64,000 nucleotides of DNA from Embleya scabrispora (lineage in GTDB: Bacteria > Actinomycetota > Actinomycetes > Streptomycetales > Streptomycetaceae), in NCBI RefSeq assembly GCF_002024165.1, contig NZ_MWQN01000001.1:992001-1056000 (forward strand). Direction: 5' to 3'. Below, piece by piece: positions 47,361-58,040 of the stretch. Under the pieces are notes generated by a model. The model worked only from the letters and a program-made list of their open reading frames with translations. It made no database searches and had not been told where the DNA came from. A program made the translations under genes and the position numbers. Numbering within the stretch: position 1 is the first letter of the stretch; each line of letters begins with the position of its first letter.

Positions 47361-47469
47361 GCATTGCTCAGTGGCCCGCCTTGACGCAACATGCCCGGAT
47401 CGGCGTGGGCGGCGGGGGTGATACATGTCACCGACGGCCGCCGGTCGCCGCGGCCGGCCTCGCCCGCTG

Positions 47470-48597
47470 TCAGCCGCTCTCGCGGACCCGCTCCACGAAC
47501 GCGCCGAACTCGTCGGCGACCTCGTCCTCGGTCCACTCCAGGGCGGGTTCGGCGACGGTGATCTCCGTGTACGACAGACCCGGCAGCGCGGGCTCGGTCC
47601 AGCGGCCGGTGAGCCACACCCCACGCTCGACGGCGTACTCGACGCTCGTCCGGTTGAGCAGTTCGGCCGGGTACGGCAACCACACCTGGAACTGGTGGGT
47701 GTGCGGGACCGCCGGGAACACCTTCGTCTGCCGCACCCGGGCGAGGCCGGCCGCCACCGTCGCGGCATGCCCGACGCAGGTCGCCAGCCGGGGCAGTGTC
47801 TCGGTGAGCGCGGCCAGCGCCTCCAGCGCCATCGGCCACGCCTGGAACGGTCGCCCACCGTAGCGGTGGCGCCACGCGTGCGCTTCCTCGATCAGCTCGG
47901 CGGTGCCCGCGAGGGCCGCCCCGGCGCTCGCGCCGAGACCCTTGTAGTAGGACACGTACACCGAGTCGAACAGGTCGACGATATCGGTCAGCCCGTGCCC
48001 GAGCCCCGTGGTGCTCTCCCACAGCCGGGCGCCGTCCAGGTGCAGCGCGGCGTGCCGATCCCGGGCGGCCTGGACGACGGCGATCAGGTCGTCCCAGGCG
48101 GGCAGGACGAAACCGTGGTCGCGCAGCGGGAGTTCGTAGAAGAGCGTGCCGAATCGCTCGGCGCTGCTTCGGACGTCGTCGGCGGTGATCTGCCCCGGCC
48201 CCTGGGTGAGCACGAGTGGCCGGAGCCCGGACAGGACCGAGATCGCGTCGCGCTCGTAGGTCAGCGGGTGGGCGCGGGGGTGGATGCCGACCACGTCGGA
48301 TCCCGTGGCTCCGGCGTGGATGCGCAGCGCGACCTGCTGGGCCATCGTGCCGGTGGGGAAGAGCAGCGCCGCCTCGGTGCCGAGCAGCTCGGCGGTCCGG
48401 GCCTCCAGGCGGGCGACCGCGCCGCCGTCGCCGTAGGTGTCCGGCCATTCGTCGGGGTCGACGTGCTCGTGCGCGTAGGCGTCGAGCCGGGCCAGCCGCT
48501 CGGCGACCGTGGCGGGCCGTACCCCGGACAGGATCCGGCCGCATGCACGGATCACGCGCATGCGGCCGGCGTGCTCGTCGTTGCCGATGTATGCCAT
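47470..48597 (-). CDS. Threonine aldolase / beta-eliminating lyase family PLP enzyme
   Basis: A 375-residue fold-type I PLP enzyme. The Asp binding the pyridine N is in HLDGARLWES, the Schiff-base Lys is in YVSYYKGLGASAGAAL, and the early substrate/cofactor loop is LFPTGTMAQQVAL. Family members cleave L-threonine or L-allo-threonine to glycine and acetaldehyde. The sequence YGDGGAVARLEARTAELLG is typical of the group. The start at ATG 48597 is used; an upstream in-frame start at 48639 is less likely. It lies upstream of the cobN leader but is separated from it by the riboswitch region. Confidence 0.9.
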   Translation of the reverse strand: MAYIGNDEHAGRMRVIRACGRILSGVRPATVAERLARLDAYAHEHVDPDEWPDTYGDGGAVARLEARTAELLGTEAALLFPTGTMAQQVALRIHAGATGSDVVGIHPRAHPLTYERDAISVLSGLRPLVLTQGPGQITADDVRSSAERFGTLFYELPLRDHGFVLPAWDDLIAVVQAARDRHAALHLDGARLWESTTGLGHGLTDIVDLFDSVYVSYYKGLGASAGAALAGTAELIEEAHAWRHRYGGRPFQAWPMALEALAALTETLPRLATCVGHAATVAAGLARVRQTKVFPAVPHTHQFQVWLPYPAELLNRTSVEYAVERGVWLTGRWTEPALPGLSYTEITVAEPALEWTEDEVADEFGAFVERVRESG

Positions 48598-48636
48598 GGG
48601 GGCATCATGCAACGCGCGGGATCGCTCCGGTACGCA

Positions 48637-48672
48637 CACACGGCCCGCCCCGGGGAGGGGGCGGGCCGTGTG
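48637..48672 (-). terminator. Hairpin terminator after the cold-shock gene
   Basis: CACACGGCCCGCCCC (48637-48651) pairs perfectly with GGGGCGGGCCGTGTG (48658-48672), 22 bp past the cold-shock stop on the minus strand. Confidence 0.75.
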
Positions 48673-48693
48673 GGTGGTGCGAGGTGCCGCGGA

Positions 48694-48894
48694 TCAGATG
48701 GTGATGTTCTCCGCCTGCGGGCCCTTCTGGCCCTGCACGGCGTCGTAGCTGACCTTCTGACCTTCGGTCAGCTCACGGAAGCCCTGGGACTGGATCGCCG
48801 AGTAGTGCGCGAAGACATCCGGGCCGCCGTCGTCCGCCTGGATGAAGCCGAAGCCCTTTTCCGCGTTGAACCACTTCACGGTTCCAGTAGCCAT
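48694..48894 (-). CDS. Cold-shock domain protein (CspA family)
   Basis: A 66-residue single-domain RNA/ssDNA chaperone. RNP1 is KGFGFI and RNP2 is VFAHYSAI (usually VFVH). The family opening [16 protein letters not shown] is intact. The start at ATG 48894 has AAGGAG 8 bp upstream. A ~100-nt relatively AT-rich leader (48895-48998) precedes it, as in many csp genes. It is monocistronic, with terminators on both sides. Confidence 0.96.
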   Translation of the reverse strand: MATGTVKWFNAEKGFGFIQADDGGPDVFAHYSAIQSQGFRELTEGQKVSYDAVQGQKGPQAENITI

Positions 48895-48998
48895 ACAAAT
48901 CTCCTTCGTGGTACCGAATGCGGACGTGCGCACATGCACATCCACAGGCCGCAACAGCAATTCACTCTTCACACGAATCCGGTTCTGGATAAACAAAA

Positions 48999-49028
48999 AG
49001 CGCCCGACGGTCACGACCGTAAGGCGCT
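48999..49028 (-). terminator. Rho-independent terminator of the CoA-transferase gene
   Basis: On the minus strand AGCGCC...GGCGCT encloses a second stem ACGGTC-GT-GACCGT and is followed by TTTTTGTTT. It is a rare classical U-tract terminator in this window. It ends transcription from 49135 before the cold-shock gene. Confidence 0.8.
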
Positions 49029-49134
49029 CACAAAATTCATGGGAACCACTACTGCAACTGCCTCGAGGCTAGCACGGAAATGTCGCGGGGCTCGGAAGGC
49101 GGACAAATATCTCCGCCCGCGGGTCGCGAGCCGC

Positions 49135-50298
49135 CTACTCGTGGGCCGCCTTCGGCTCGGTGAAGCCCAACTCCTGAAGGATCGCCGCCGTGTGCTCGCC
49201 GACCGCCGGGATCGGGCCCATCGCCGGCTCGCGGCCGGCCACCGTGACCGGCGGCAGCAGCGCGCGCAGCGGGCCCGCCGGGGAGTCGACGGTGCGCAGT
49301 CGGTCGCGGGCGGCCAGTTGCGGGTGGTCGGCGAATTCGGCGACGGTGCGCATGCGGGCGTTGGCGATGCCGACCGCGTCCAGGCTCGCCACGATCTCGT
49401 CGGCCGTACGGTCCGCGAAGGCCGCCTCGATCAGCGCGGTCAGCCGCTTGTTGGCCGCCACCCGCAGCGAATTGGTGCGAAAGTCCGGATCCTCGATCAA
49501 CTCCGGCTGCCCGAGTACCCGTTCGCACAGCGCCGCCCACTCCCGATCGTTCTGCACACCCACGAACACCTGACCGCCGCCGCCCACGCGGTACGGTCCG
49601 TAGGGCGCGATCGCCGCATGCCGGGCTCCGGTGCGCGGCGGGGGTGTGCCGCCGTAGGTCGCGAAGTAGTACGGGAATCCCATCCACTCGCCCAGCGCGT
49701 CGAGCATGGAAACCTCGAACGAGCTGCCCTCGCCCGTGAGTTGCCGCTCGTAGAGCGCGGTGAGCAGGCCGGTGAAGGCGTACATCGCGGCGGCTATGTC
49801 GGCGATCGGAATCCCCGCCTTGGCCGGCTCGTCGGCGGTACCGGTGACCGACAGCAGTCCCGCCTCGCACTGCACGAGCAGGTCGTACGCCTTCTTGTCC
49901 CGATAGGGTCCCGCGGTCCCATAACCCGATATTCCACAAACGATCAGCCGGGGAAATCTGGCCCGCAATTCGGCCGCGCCGAGCCCGAGCCGATCGGCCG
50001 CGCCCGGTGCCAGGTTCTGGACGAACACATCGGCTCGGGCCAGCAGTCGATCCAAAATCTCCGGCGCCCGCTCGTCCTTCACGTCGAGCGTCAGACTTTC
50101 CTTCCCCCGATTGGCCCAGACGAAGTGGCTGGACAAACCCTCGACGGTCTCGTCGTACGCCCGGGCGAAATCCCCCGCGCCGGGCCGCTCGATCTTGATC
50201 ACCCGGGCGCCGAGATCCGCCAGTTGGCGCGTGGCGTAGGGCGCGGCGATGGCCTGTTCGAGCGAGACGACGGTGACACCCGTGAGCGGTAGGAACAC
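49135..50298 (-). CDS. CaiB/BaiF family (class III) CoA-transferase
   Basis: A 387-residue enzyme. It starts with the family N-terminus LPLTGVTVVSLEQAIAAPYATRQLADLGARVIKIE. NRGKESLTLDVK and the catalytic Asp in KKAYDLLVQCEAGL follow. The C-terminal block DHPQLAARD is typical of formyl-CoA transferase relatives. It moves CoA between carboxylic acids; donor and acceptor are unknown. The start is GTG 50298. It is divergent from the ArsR-type regulator gene (95 bp), which may control it. Confidence 0.9.
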   Translation of the reverse strand: MFLPLTGVTVVSLEQAIAAPYATRQLADLGARVIKIERPGAGDFARAYDETVEGLSSHFVWANRGKESLTLDVKDERAPEILDRLLARADVFVQNLAPGAADRLGLGAAELRARFPRLIVCGISGYGTAGPYRDKKAYDLLVQCEAGLLSVTGTADEPAKAGIPIADIAAAMYAFTGLLTALYERQLTGEGSSFEVSMLDALGEWMGFPYYFATYGGTPPPRTGARHAAIAPYGPYRVGGGGQVFVGVQNDREWAALCERVLGQPELIEDPDFRTNSLRVAANKRLTALIEAAFADRTADEIVASLDAVGIANARMRTVAEFADHPQLAARDRLRTVDSPAGPLRALLPPVTVAGREPAMGPIPAVGEHTAAILQELGFTEPKAAHE

Positions 50299-50393
50299 CC
50301 TCCCATCCTGACAGAGCCGGGCACGCGCACGGCCTGTCGGTGGCGGCGAACCCTTCGGTCCGCGCCGAAGCGTCCCGGGGCGATGATGGCGGC

Positions 50394-51143
50394 ATGGACT
50401 CGACCGCACGTGCCTCCGATCCGGATTCGGTGCCTCGCCTCGCCGCGCTCGCCGCGTTGCTCGCGGACGAGACGCGAGCGGCGGTGTGTCTGGCCCTGCT
50501 GGATCGGCGGGCCTGGACCGCCGGCGAGTTGGCCCGGCACTGCGGGGTCGCGCCGTCCACGATCAGCGAGCACCTGACCCGCCTCGTCGAAGGTGGCCTG
50601 CTGGTCGGGGAGCGGCAGGGACGGCACCGGTATGTGCGGTTGGCCGATGCGGGGGTGGCGCGGATGGTCGAGGACCTGGCCGCGTACACCACGCCGGCGA
50701 CCCCTCGGCCGGCCGCGTCGCTGCGGGCGCACTCGGCCGGCGCGGCCCTGGCCCGGGGGCGTACCTGCTACGACCACCTGGCCGGCCGCCTCGGCGTGGC
50801 GATCACCGACGCGCTCACCGCCCGGGGCCTGCTGCGCCAGGACGCCGGCTTCGCGATCACCGAGGCGGGCCTGACCTGGCTCACGGAATTGGGCGCCGAC
50901 CTCACCGCATCGGGCAAACGTCCACTGGCCCGCCCCTGCCTGGACTGGACCGAGCGCCGCCACCACCTGGCCGGCACCGCCGGCGCCGAACTGTGCCGAC
51001 TTCTGTCGTCCCGGGGCTGGACCGAACGTGTCGGCACGGGCCGCGCGGTCCGCGCCACCGAGGCCGGGCGCGCCGAACTGGGCCGGATGCTGGGCATCCG
51101 GGCGGAGGACCTCGAGGTGACGGCGGGCACGGCTCCGGCCTGA
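50394..51143 (+). CDS. ArsR-type winged-helix transcriptional regulator
   Basis: A 249-residue protein. The N-terminal ArsR helix-turn-helix (residues ~15-90) includes LAALLADETRAAVCLALLDRRAWTAGELARHCGVAPSTISEHLTRL (seen in two blocks). The longer C-terminal domain (residues 110-245) has conserved-looking LARGRTCYDHLAGRLGVAI and PCLDWTERRHHLAG. This matches the larger actinobacterial ArsR subgroup that lacks the metal Cys box, so it is unlikely to be an arsenic sensor. The start at ATG 50394 has a weak ribosome-binding site. It is divergent from the CoA-transferase gene and convergent with the GlxA-type gene. Confidence 0.88.
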   Translation: MDSTARASDPDSVPRLAALAALLADETRAAVCLALLDRRAWTAGELARHCGVAPSTISEHLTRLVEGGLLVGERQGRHRYVRLADAGVARMVEDLAAYTTPATPRPAASLRAHSAGAALARGRTCYDHLAGRLGVAITDALTARGLLRQDAGFAITEAGLTWLTELGADLTASGKRPLARPCLDWTERRHHLAGTAGAELCRLLSSRGWTERVGTGRAVRATEAGRAELGRMLGIRAEDLEVTAGTAPA

Positions 51144-51159
51144 GCGGTCACCGGCGGCC

Positions 51160-52113
51160 TCACATGCGCGTGAAGGCCGCTCGATAGCCGCTGGGCGTCA
51201 AGCCGGTGCGGCGCAGGAGGTGTTTGCGCAGTGAATCCGTGGTGCCGATGCCGCTGTTGTGCGCGACCTGTTCCATGGTCAGGTTCGTCGATTCCAGCAA
51301 CTCCCGGGCCCGGTCGATGCGTTGGTGGAGGAGCCATTGCAGGGGGCTGAGGCCGGCCTCGGCGTGGAAGCGGCGGGTGAGGGTGCGCACGCTGGTGTTC
51401 GCGTGGGCGGCGAGGTCGGCCAGGGTGAGCGGGCGGTCGAGTCGGGCCAGGGCCCAGGCGCGGGTCTCGGCAAGCGATACGCCGGTCTCCGCCGGAAGGG
51501 GCGTTTCGATGAACTGGGCCTGGCCGCCCGGGCGGACCGGGGCCGCGACGACCAGGCGGGCGACGGTGTTGGCGATCGCCGCGCCGTGGTCGGTGCGGAT
51601 CAGGTGCAGGCACAGGTCGATGCCGGCGGACAGGCCGGCGGAGGTCAGGATCGGCCCGTCCTCGACGTACAGCACGTCGGGGCGCAGGTCGACGGCCGGG
51701 AAGCGGCGGCGGAACTCGTCGGTCATGGTCCAGTACGTGGTGGCCGCGCGCCCGTCGAGCAGGCCGGCCTGGGCCAGCACGAAGGCGCCGGTACAGATCG
51801 ACGCGACGCGCTTGCCGGCCGCGGCGGCGGTGCGCAGCGTGGTCAGGATCCTCGGGTCGGCGTCGGCGCGGGCTCCGGTGCCGGTGACCACGACCGTGTC
51901 GGCGGTGTCGATCGTGTCCAGGCCGTGCGGCACCACGATGTCGAGGCTGCCGGTGCCGACGACGGCGCCGGGGTCGGCGGTGCACACCCGCACCTCGTAT
52001 CCGGGCGCGCCGTCTGCCAGTTCGACGGCGCCGAGCACCAACTCCGGGATGGACAGGTCGAAAGTGGTCACCGGCGGCACGGCCACGACGGCTATTCGAT
52101 GGACGGCACGCAT
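51160..52113 (-). CDS. GlxA-family transcriptional regulator (DJ-1/PfpI domain plus AraC HTH)
   Basis: A 317-residue protein. Residues ~1-190 form a DJ-1/PfpI-like domain with the elbow VASICTGAFVLAQAGLLDGR. Residues ~220-315 hold the double AraC helix-turn-helix (LADLAAHANTSVRTLTRRF; MEQVAHNSGIGTTDSLRKHL). The start at ATG 52113 has GGAGG 8 bp upstream. It is divergent from the NAD-dependent epimerase/reductase gene (111 bp), its likely target. Confidence 0.93.
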   Translation of the reverse strand: MRAVHRIAVVAVPPVTTFDLSIPELVLGAVELADGAPGYEVRVCTADPGAVVGTGSLDIVVPHGLDTIDTADTVVVTGTGARADADPRILTTLRTAAAAGKRVASICTGAFVLAQAGLLDGRAATTYWTMTDEFRRRFPAVDLRPDVLYVEDGPILTSAGLSAGIDLCLHLIRTDHGAAIANTVARLVVAAPVRPGGQAQFIETPLPAETGVSLAETRAWALARLDRPLTLADLAAHANTSVRTLTRRFHAEAGLSPLQWLLHQRIDRARELLESTNLTMEQVAHNSGIGTTDSLRKHLLRRTGLTPSGYRAAFTRM

Positions 52114-52224
52114 GGCCCGAACCTCCGGATGTTTGGCGTTCCGGCCACTACCGTACGCCCGGGCGGGAGCGGGAGGCTGAGCACGTCCATTCGGACGCCA
52201 CCCCTCCCTCCTCCTGGAGCGATC

Positions 52225-53154
52225 ATGTCCGCATCCACCGGATTCCACGTCGTGGTCGGCGCCGGCACCACCGGTACCGCCACCGCCCTGCTCCTCGCCG
52301 AGTCCGGCGAGCGGGTCCGGGTCGTCACCCGACGCGGCGGCGGCCCGGGGCATCCCCTGGTCGAACGCGTCGCCGCCGACGCGACCGACGCCGCGCGCCT
52401 GACCGAACTCACGCGCGGCGCGACCACGTTGTTCAACTGCGCGATGCCGGCCTACGACCGCTGGCCCACCGACTGGCCGCCGCTGGCCGCCGCGCTGTTG
52501 ACGGCGGCGGAGCGGACGGGGGTGCACTATGTGATGCTCGGCAACGTATACGGCTACGGCCCGGTGGACGGGCCGATGACCGAGGACCTGCCGATGGCGC
52601 CGACCACGGTCAAGGGCCGGGTCCGGGCCGACATGTGGACTGCCGCGCTGGCCGCGCACGAGGCGGGCCGCGCCCTGGTCACCGAGGTCCGCGCGAGCAC
52701 GTACCTCGGCGTGGGCGTGGCCTCGCTGTTCAACTTCGTGGTCGTCCCGAACGTGCTCGCCGGCACCCCGGCCGCGCTCCCCGACGACCTCGACGCACCG
52801 CAGAGTTGGTCGTACAACGGCGACGTCGCCCGCACCCTGGTCGCGGCGGCCCGCTCCGCCGAATCCTGGGGCCGCGCCTGGCACGTACCGTCGTCGACCG
52901 CGTCCGTCCGCACCCTGACCACCCGCTTCGCCGCCCTCACCGACTCGCCCGCCCCGACCCTGACCCGAATGTCGATCGAGGAACTCCGCGCGCTCGGACG
53001 GGAGAACCCGATCGTCGGCGAGTTCGAGGAAATGCTCTATCTGACGGACGGCAACTCCCACGTGGACGCGACAACAACCACCAAGCTCCTACAGGTCTCC
53101 GCCACCCCCACGGACACCGCCCTCACCGAACTGGCGGCCTCCGTAAGCAAGTAG
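52225..53154 (+). CDS. NAD-dependent epimerase/dehydratase-type (atypical SDR) protein
   Basis: A 309-residue Rossmann protein. The nucleotide loop is VVVGAGTTGTATA (G-x-G-x-x-G). Later blocks include LGNVYGYGPVDGP, where the SDR Tyr lies but the usual YxxxK is not obvious. The C-terminal half is typical of extended/atypical SDR proteins. The start at ATG 52225 follows GGAG. It is probably induced by the divergent GlxA-type regulator. Oxidoreductase or isomerase activity cannot be fixed. Confidence 0.85.
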   Translation: MSASTGFHVVVGAGTTGTATALLLAESGERVRVVTRRGGGPGHPLVERVAADATDAARLTELTRGATTLFNCAMPAYDRWPTDWPPLAAALLTAAERTGVHYVMLGNVYGYGPVDGPMTEDLPMAPTTVKGRVRADMWTAALAAHEAGRALVTEVRASTYLGVGVASLFNFVVVPNVLAGTPAALPDDLDAPQSWSYNGDVARTLVAAARSAESWGRAWHVPSSTASVRTLTTRFAALTDSPAPTLTRMSIEELRALGRENPIVGEFEEMLYLTDGNSHVDATTTTKLLQVSATPTDTALTELAASVSK

Positions 53155-53277
53155 GCCAGGCGAGCAGCGCCGACGAACGCGTCACCCGCCCGGTCCGCCG
53201 GGCCACCCAACGATCGCTCCGCTCGCCGGGTGGCGCATATACCGTCGGCGTATGCGGGCTTGGAGTGGGGGCGGGCG

Positions 53278-54099
53278 GTGACGCGGGTCGGACGGGCGTG
53301 GGTGGGGCTCGTCGTGGTTGTCCTCGTCGGCGGGTGCGGCTCGTCCGGGGGTGATGCCGACGAGGTTCGGCCCACGGACGCGAAGGACTCGTCGTCTCCG
53401 CCGCCGGGGCGTGCCGGCTTCGTGGTTCGCTATGAGGAGCCGGCTTCCGCCGATCGGGACGCGGCGTCCTTCCTGCGTGCGCGAAGGCCCATGGAGGCGG
53501 CCGTCGAGGCGCTCGGCGCGTTCGTCGACCCCGGGCGGGAGATCGCCGTCGTCGGGCGCTCGTGTGGCGGGGAGGGTTCCGCGTACGATCCCGAAACCCG
53601 TCGTATCCAGGTGTGTTACGACGACCTCGCGGACGAGCGTGCCCTGTTCGAGCGCGGCGGCCATCGGCCCGCCGACGACGAGGTCGTCGCCGTGGTGGCG
53701 GAGACCGTGTACCACGAGGCCGGCCACGCCCTCGTCGACGTGCTGCGGCTGCCCTTCGACGAACGGGCCGAGGAGGATGCGGCGGATCGGTTCGCCGCTC
53801 TGCTGTTGCTGCGCCAAGGCGTGGACGGGGAGCGGCAGTTGCGGGCGGCGGTGGAGGAGTACCGGCTGTCGGCGGCGGAGGCGGACCGGGCCGATCGTGA
53901 TGCGAAGGACGAGCACGCACCGGATCTCGTACGCGCCGCCGACCACCTCTGCCGGCTCTACGGCGCCGCCCCCGACCGGAATCCCGACCTGGCGAACACG
54001 AGCCTGCTCCCCCGGGAGCGCGTCGCCGGCTGCGCGGCCGAGTGGACCCGTGCCCGCGACGCCTGGCTGAAGGACCTCGCGCCCATCCTGCGTCGGTAG
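53278..54099 (+). CDS. Putative zinc metallopeptidase lipoprotein (DUF4344)
   Basis: A 273-residue protein. The lipoprotein signal ends in LVGGC (Cys near residue 22). After a Pro/Ser linker comes the DUF4344 domain. The zinc motif HEAGH in VYHEAGHALVDVLRLPFDERAEEDAADRF (given in parts: HEAGH, then EEDAADRF with the third ligand) fits a neutral metallopeptidase. The start at GTG 53278 is used; upstream in-frame codons would disrupt the signal. It is extracellular and membrane-anchored; the substrate is unknown. Confidence 0.87.
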   Translation: MTRVGRAWVGLVVVVLVGGCGSSGGDADEVRPTDAKDSSSPPPGRAGFVVRYEEPASADRDAASFLRARRPMEAAVEALGAFVDPGREIAVVGRSCGGEGSAYDPETRRIQVCYDDLADERALFERGGHRPADDEVVAVVAETVYHEAGHALVDVLRLPFDERAEEDAADRFAALLLLRQGVDGERQLRAAVEEYRLSAAEADRADRDAKDEHAPDLVRAADHLCRLYGAAPDRNPDLANTSLLPRERVAGCAAEWTRARDAWLKDLAPILRR

Positions 54100-54330
54100 C
54101 CCGCGGCGGTTCCACACGCCGTCCCGATGCACGATCGCCCCCTGCAGGCCGGTTCCGACACGACAGCCGCGGCGGCGCCACGGACGGCCGATCAGGTCGA
54201 ATCTGCGAGGCTTGTGGCGGAGGTGTCCTGGCATCTGCAAGGATGGTGTTCCGCGGGCGGCGGTTCGGCCGTCGCCTGCGTACATCGGCTTCGCTCTGTG
54301 GGAGAGGCGGGCGTGACTAGGATCCCGGCC

Positions 54331-54759
54331 GTGAACACGTTCGGGATCGGTGACGCGGCGGCTCTGCTCGGTGTGAGCGCGGATACGGTGCGGCGCTGGG
54401 TGGACTCCGGTCGACTCGACGCGCGGCGGGACGAGAACGGTCGGCGGGTGGTGGACGGTGCCGCGTTGGCCGCGTTCGCCCGCTCGACGGCCGCCGGCGA
54501 CGCCCGCGCGGACAGCGAACGGCTCGGCTGGTCGTCGGCGCGCAACCGCTTCCGCGGCATCGTCACCGACGTCCGCAAGGACACGGTGATGGCCCAGGTC
54601 GAGATCCAGGCCGGGCCGTACCGGGTGGTCTCGCTGATGAGCGCCGAGGCCGCGGACGAACTCGGCCTCCGGGTCGGCGTACTCGCCACCGCGGTCGTGA
54701 AGTCGACGAATGTCATGGTGGAGCGGACCGAGGGCGCGCGCGAGCACTCCCTCGAATAG
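54331..54759 (+). CDS. Helix-turn-helix and molybdate-binding (Mop/TOBE) domain protein
   Basis: A protein of about 142 residues. A MerR/excisionase-like helix-turn-helix (FGIGDAAALLGVSADTVRRWVDSGRL) comes first. A single Mop/TOBE domain from ~residue 72 follows (RNRFRGIVTDVRKDTVMAQVEIQAG, in parts, ending VVKSTNVMVER). It likely senses molybdate or stores it and regulates the modABC genes that follow after 14 bp. The start is GTG 54331 after AGGA; GTG 54313 behind GGGAGAGG is an alternative. Confidence 0.88.
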   Translation: MNTFGIGDAAALLGVSADTVRRWVDSGRLDARRDENGRRVVDGAALAAFARSTAAGDARADSERLGWSSARNRFRGIVTDVRKDTVMAQVEIQAGPYRVVSLMSAEAADELGLRVGVLATAVVKSTNVMVERTEGAREHSLE

Positions 54760-54773
54760 TGGGAGCGGGCACG

Positions 54774-55625
54774 ATGGGCGCAATCGGGACGGTGCGGGCC
54801 GGACGGGTGATCGCGGCGACGCTGCTCGCGGGGGCGATGGTAACCCTCACCGCGTGCGGCGGCGACGACGACAAGAAGGACGACCGGGACGCCACGAAGG
54901 CCGCCCCGCAGGCCCCCGGCAGCGCGCCCGCCGCCGACGCCAAGCCGCTCAAGGGCACCGTCACCGTGTTCGCGGCCGCATCGCTGACCGAGACGTTCAC
55001 CGCGCTGGGCAAGCGGTTCGAGGCCGCCCACCCCGGCGTCACCGTCAAGTTCAACTACGGGGGCAGCTCGGCGCTCGCCGCGAGCATCAACCAGGGTGCG
55101 CCCGCCGACGTGTTCGCCTCCGCCGACGAGAAGAACATGAAGCTCGTCACCGACGGCAAGAGCGCCGACGGCGCGCCCACCGCGTTCGCGAAGAACACCT
55201 TGCAGATCGCGGTGGCGCCGGGCAATCCGAAGAACGTCAAATCGCTCGCCGACCTCAAGCGGGACGGCCTCAAGGTCGCCCAGTGCGCCCCGCAGGTTCC
55301 CTGCGGCGCCGCCGCCAGGACCGCGCTCGACGCGGGCGGCGTCAAGTTCACCCCGTCCACGCTCGAACAGGACGTCAAGGCCGCGCTGACCAAGCTCACT
55401 CTCGGCGAAGTGGACGCCGCGCTCGTGTACCGCACCGATGTCAAGGCCGCGGGTGCCAAGGTGGTCGGCGTGGACTTCCCCGAGGCCGCCCAGGCGGTCA
55501 ACACGTACCCGATCGTCCCGCTCGCGAAGGCGCCCAACGCCGACGCGGCCAAGGCGTTCGTCGCCTTCGTCCTGGCCGAGCCCGGCCGCACCGCACTGAC
55601 CGCGGCGGGTTTCCAGGCCCCGTGA
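54774..55625 (+). CDS. modA: Molybdate-binding lipoprotein of ABC importer (ModA)
   Basis: A 283-residue binding protein. The lipobox is LTAC near residue 29, then a charged linker. The ModA core follows: VTVFAAASLTETFTALGKRFE, FNYGGSSALAASINQGAPADVFASAD and LGEVDAALVYRTDVKAAG. The oxyanion-binding Ser residues lie in AAASL and GGSSAL. The start at ATG 54774 follows GGGAG; GTG 54759, overlapping the previous stop, is in frame. The stop overlaps modB (GTGA). Confidence 0.94.
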   Translation: MGAIGTVRAGRVIAATLLAGAMVTLTACGGDDDKKDDRDATKAAPQAPGSAPAADAKPLKGTVTVFAAASLTETFTALGKRFEAAHPGVTVKFNYGGSSALAASINQGAPADVFASADEKNMKLVTDGKSADGAPTAFAKNTLQIAVAPGNPKNVKSLADLKRDGLKVAQCAPQVPCGAAARTALDAGGVKFTPSTLEQDVKAALTKLTLGEVDAALVYRTDVKAAGAKVVGVDFPEAAQAVNTYPIVPLAKAPNADAAKAFVAFVLAEPGRTALTAAGFQAP

Positions 55626-56448
55626 TCGGCTCTCTCCGGGTCCGCCGCCGCGTGCGGGCCGAACGACCGCGCCGCGGCGGCGCGCCCCTGGCCCTGCTCG
55701 TCCCCGGCCTGATCGGCCTGGTGTTTTTGGTGCTGCCGCTGCTCGGACTGCTGATCCGGGCGCCGTGGAGCGACCTGGGGCGTCAGCTCGGCAGTACGGA
55801 GGTCCGCGAGGCGCTGAAGCTCTCGCTGTTCACCGCGACCATCGCCACCGGCATCGTGCTCGTGCTCGGTGTACCGCTGGCGTGGCTGCTCGCCCGCACC
55901 GACTTCCCCGGGCGGCGCCTGATCCGGGCGCTGGTCACCCTGCCGCTGGTGTTGCCGCCGGTGGTGGGCGGTGTGGCGCTGCTCCTGGTGCTGGGCCGCA
56001 AAGGCATCGTCGGCGCATGGCTGGACGACACGTTCGGCTACACGCTGCCGTTCACCACCACCGGGGTGATCGTGGCCGAGGCGTTCGTGGCGATGCCGTT
56101 TCTGGTGATCAGCGTCGAGGGTGCGCTGCGAGCGGCGGATCCGCGGTACGAGGAGGCCGCGGCCACGCTGGGCGCGTCCCGCTGGACCGCGTTTCGCCGG
56201 GTCACCCTGCCGCTGATCGCCCCGGGCGTGGCGGCGGGCGCGGTACTCGCGTGGGCCCGCGCGCTCGGCGAGTTCGGCGCCACCATCACCTTCGCCGGCA
56301 ACTTCCCCGGCAAGACCCAGACGATGCCGCTCGCCGTCTACCTCGCGCTCGAAACCGATCCGGAGGCGGCGATCGTGCTCTCCCTGGTGTTGTTGGCGGT
56401 GTCCGTGCTGATCCTGGCGGGCCTGCGCGAGCGTTGGATGACCACCTC

Positions 56449-56452
<4 letters not shown>
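55622..56452 (+). CDS. modB: Molybdate ABC transporter permease (ModB)
   Basis: A 276-residue permease. About six membrane helices start with ALLVPGLIGLVFLVLPLLGLL. The EAA interaction loop is YEEAAATLGASRWTAFRRVTLP. LAWARALGEFGATITFAGN is the hallmark of molybdate/tungstate permeases. The GTG start at 55622 overlaps the modA stop and its stop overlaps modC by 4 nt. Confidence 0.95.
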
Positions 56453-57560
<1,108 letters not shown>

Positions 57561-57599
57561 ACACCATCACCGCGCGCGATGACGGTGCGACCGTGCACC

Positions 57600-58031
57600 A
57601 TGGTCCCCGTGACGAGCCTGACCACCACCGACGCGACTCGTGCCCGGATGAGTCGCCAACGCAGCAAGGACACCGGCGTCGAGGTCGCGCTGCGGCGCGT
57701 CCTGCACGGCATGGGACTGCGCTACCGCGTGCACCGCCGCCCGCTCAAGGGCATCCGGCGCGAGGCCGACGTCGTCTTCGGCCCGGCCAAGGTCGCCGTC
57801 TACGTCGACGGCTGCTTCTGGCACGGCTGCCCGGTGCACGCGACCTGGCCCAAGCGCAACGCCGAGTTCTGGAAGACCAAGATCGAGGGAAACCGCACCC
57901 GCGACGCGGACACCGACCGGCGGATGGCCGAGGCCGGCTGGTTGGTCGTGCGGGTCTGGGAGCACGAGGACGCGGCCACCGCGGCGGCCAGGGTTCGGGA
58001 CGCGGTGATCGCACGCCGCGCGGCCGGCTAA
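57600..58031 (+). CDS. vsr: Very short patch repair endonuclease (Vsr family)
   Basis: A 143-residue Vsr nuclease. After TRARMSRQRSKDT comes the core RYRVHRRPLKGIRREADVVF with the catalytic Asp. YVDGCFWHGCPVH supplies the zinc-site Cys/His, and PKRNAEFWKTKI and NRTRD match the family. It nicks 5' of T in T:G mismatches made by deamination of 5-methylcytosine. The start at ATG 57600 is uncertain; GTG 57609 and ATG 57579 are in frame. It is followed after 9 bp by the cytosine methyltransferase gene, its expected partner. Confidence 0.92.
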   Translation: MVPVTSLTTTDATRARMSRQRSKDTGVEVALRRVLHGMGLRYRVHRRPLKGIRREADVVFGPAKVAVYVDGCFWHGCPVHATWPKRNAEFWKTKIEGNRTRDADTDRRMAEAGWLVVRVWEHEDAATAAARVRDAVIARRAAG

Positions 58032-58040
58032 CCTGTCCGC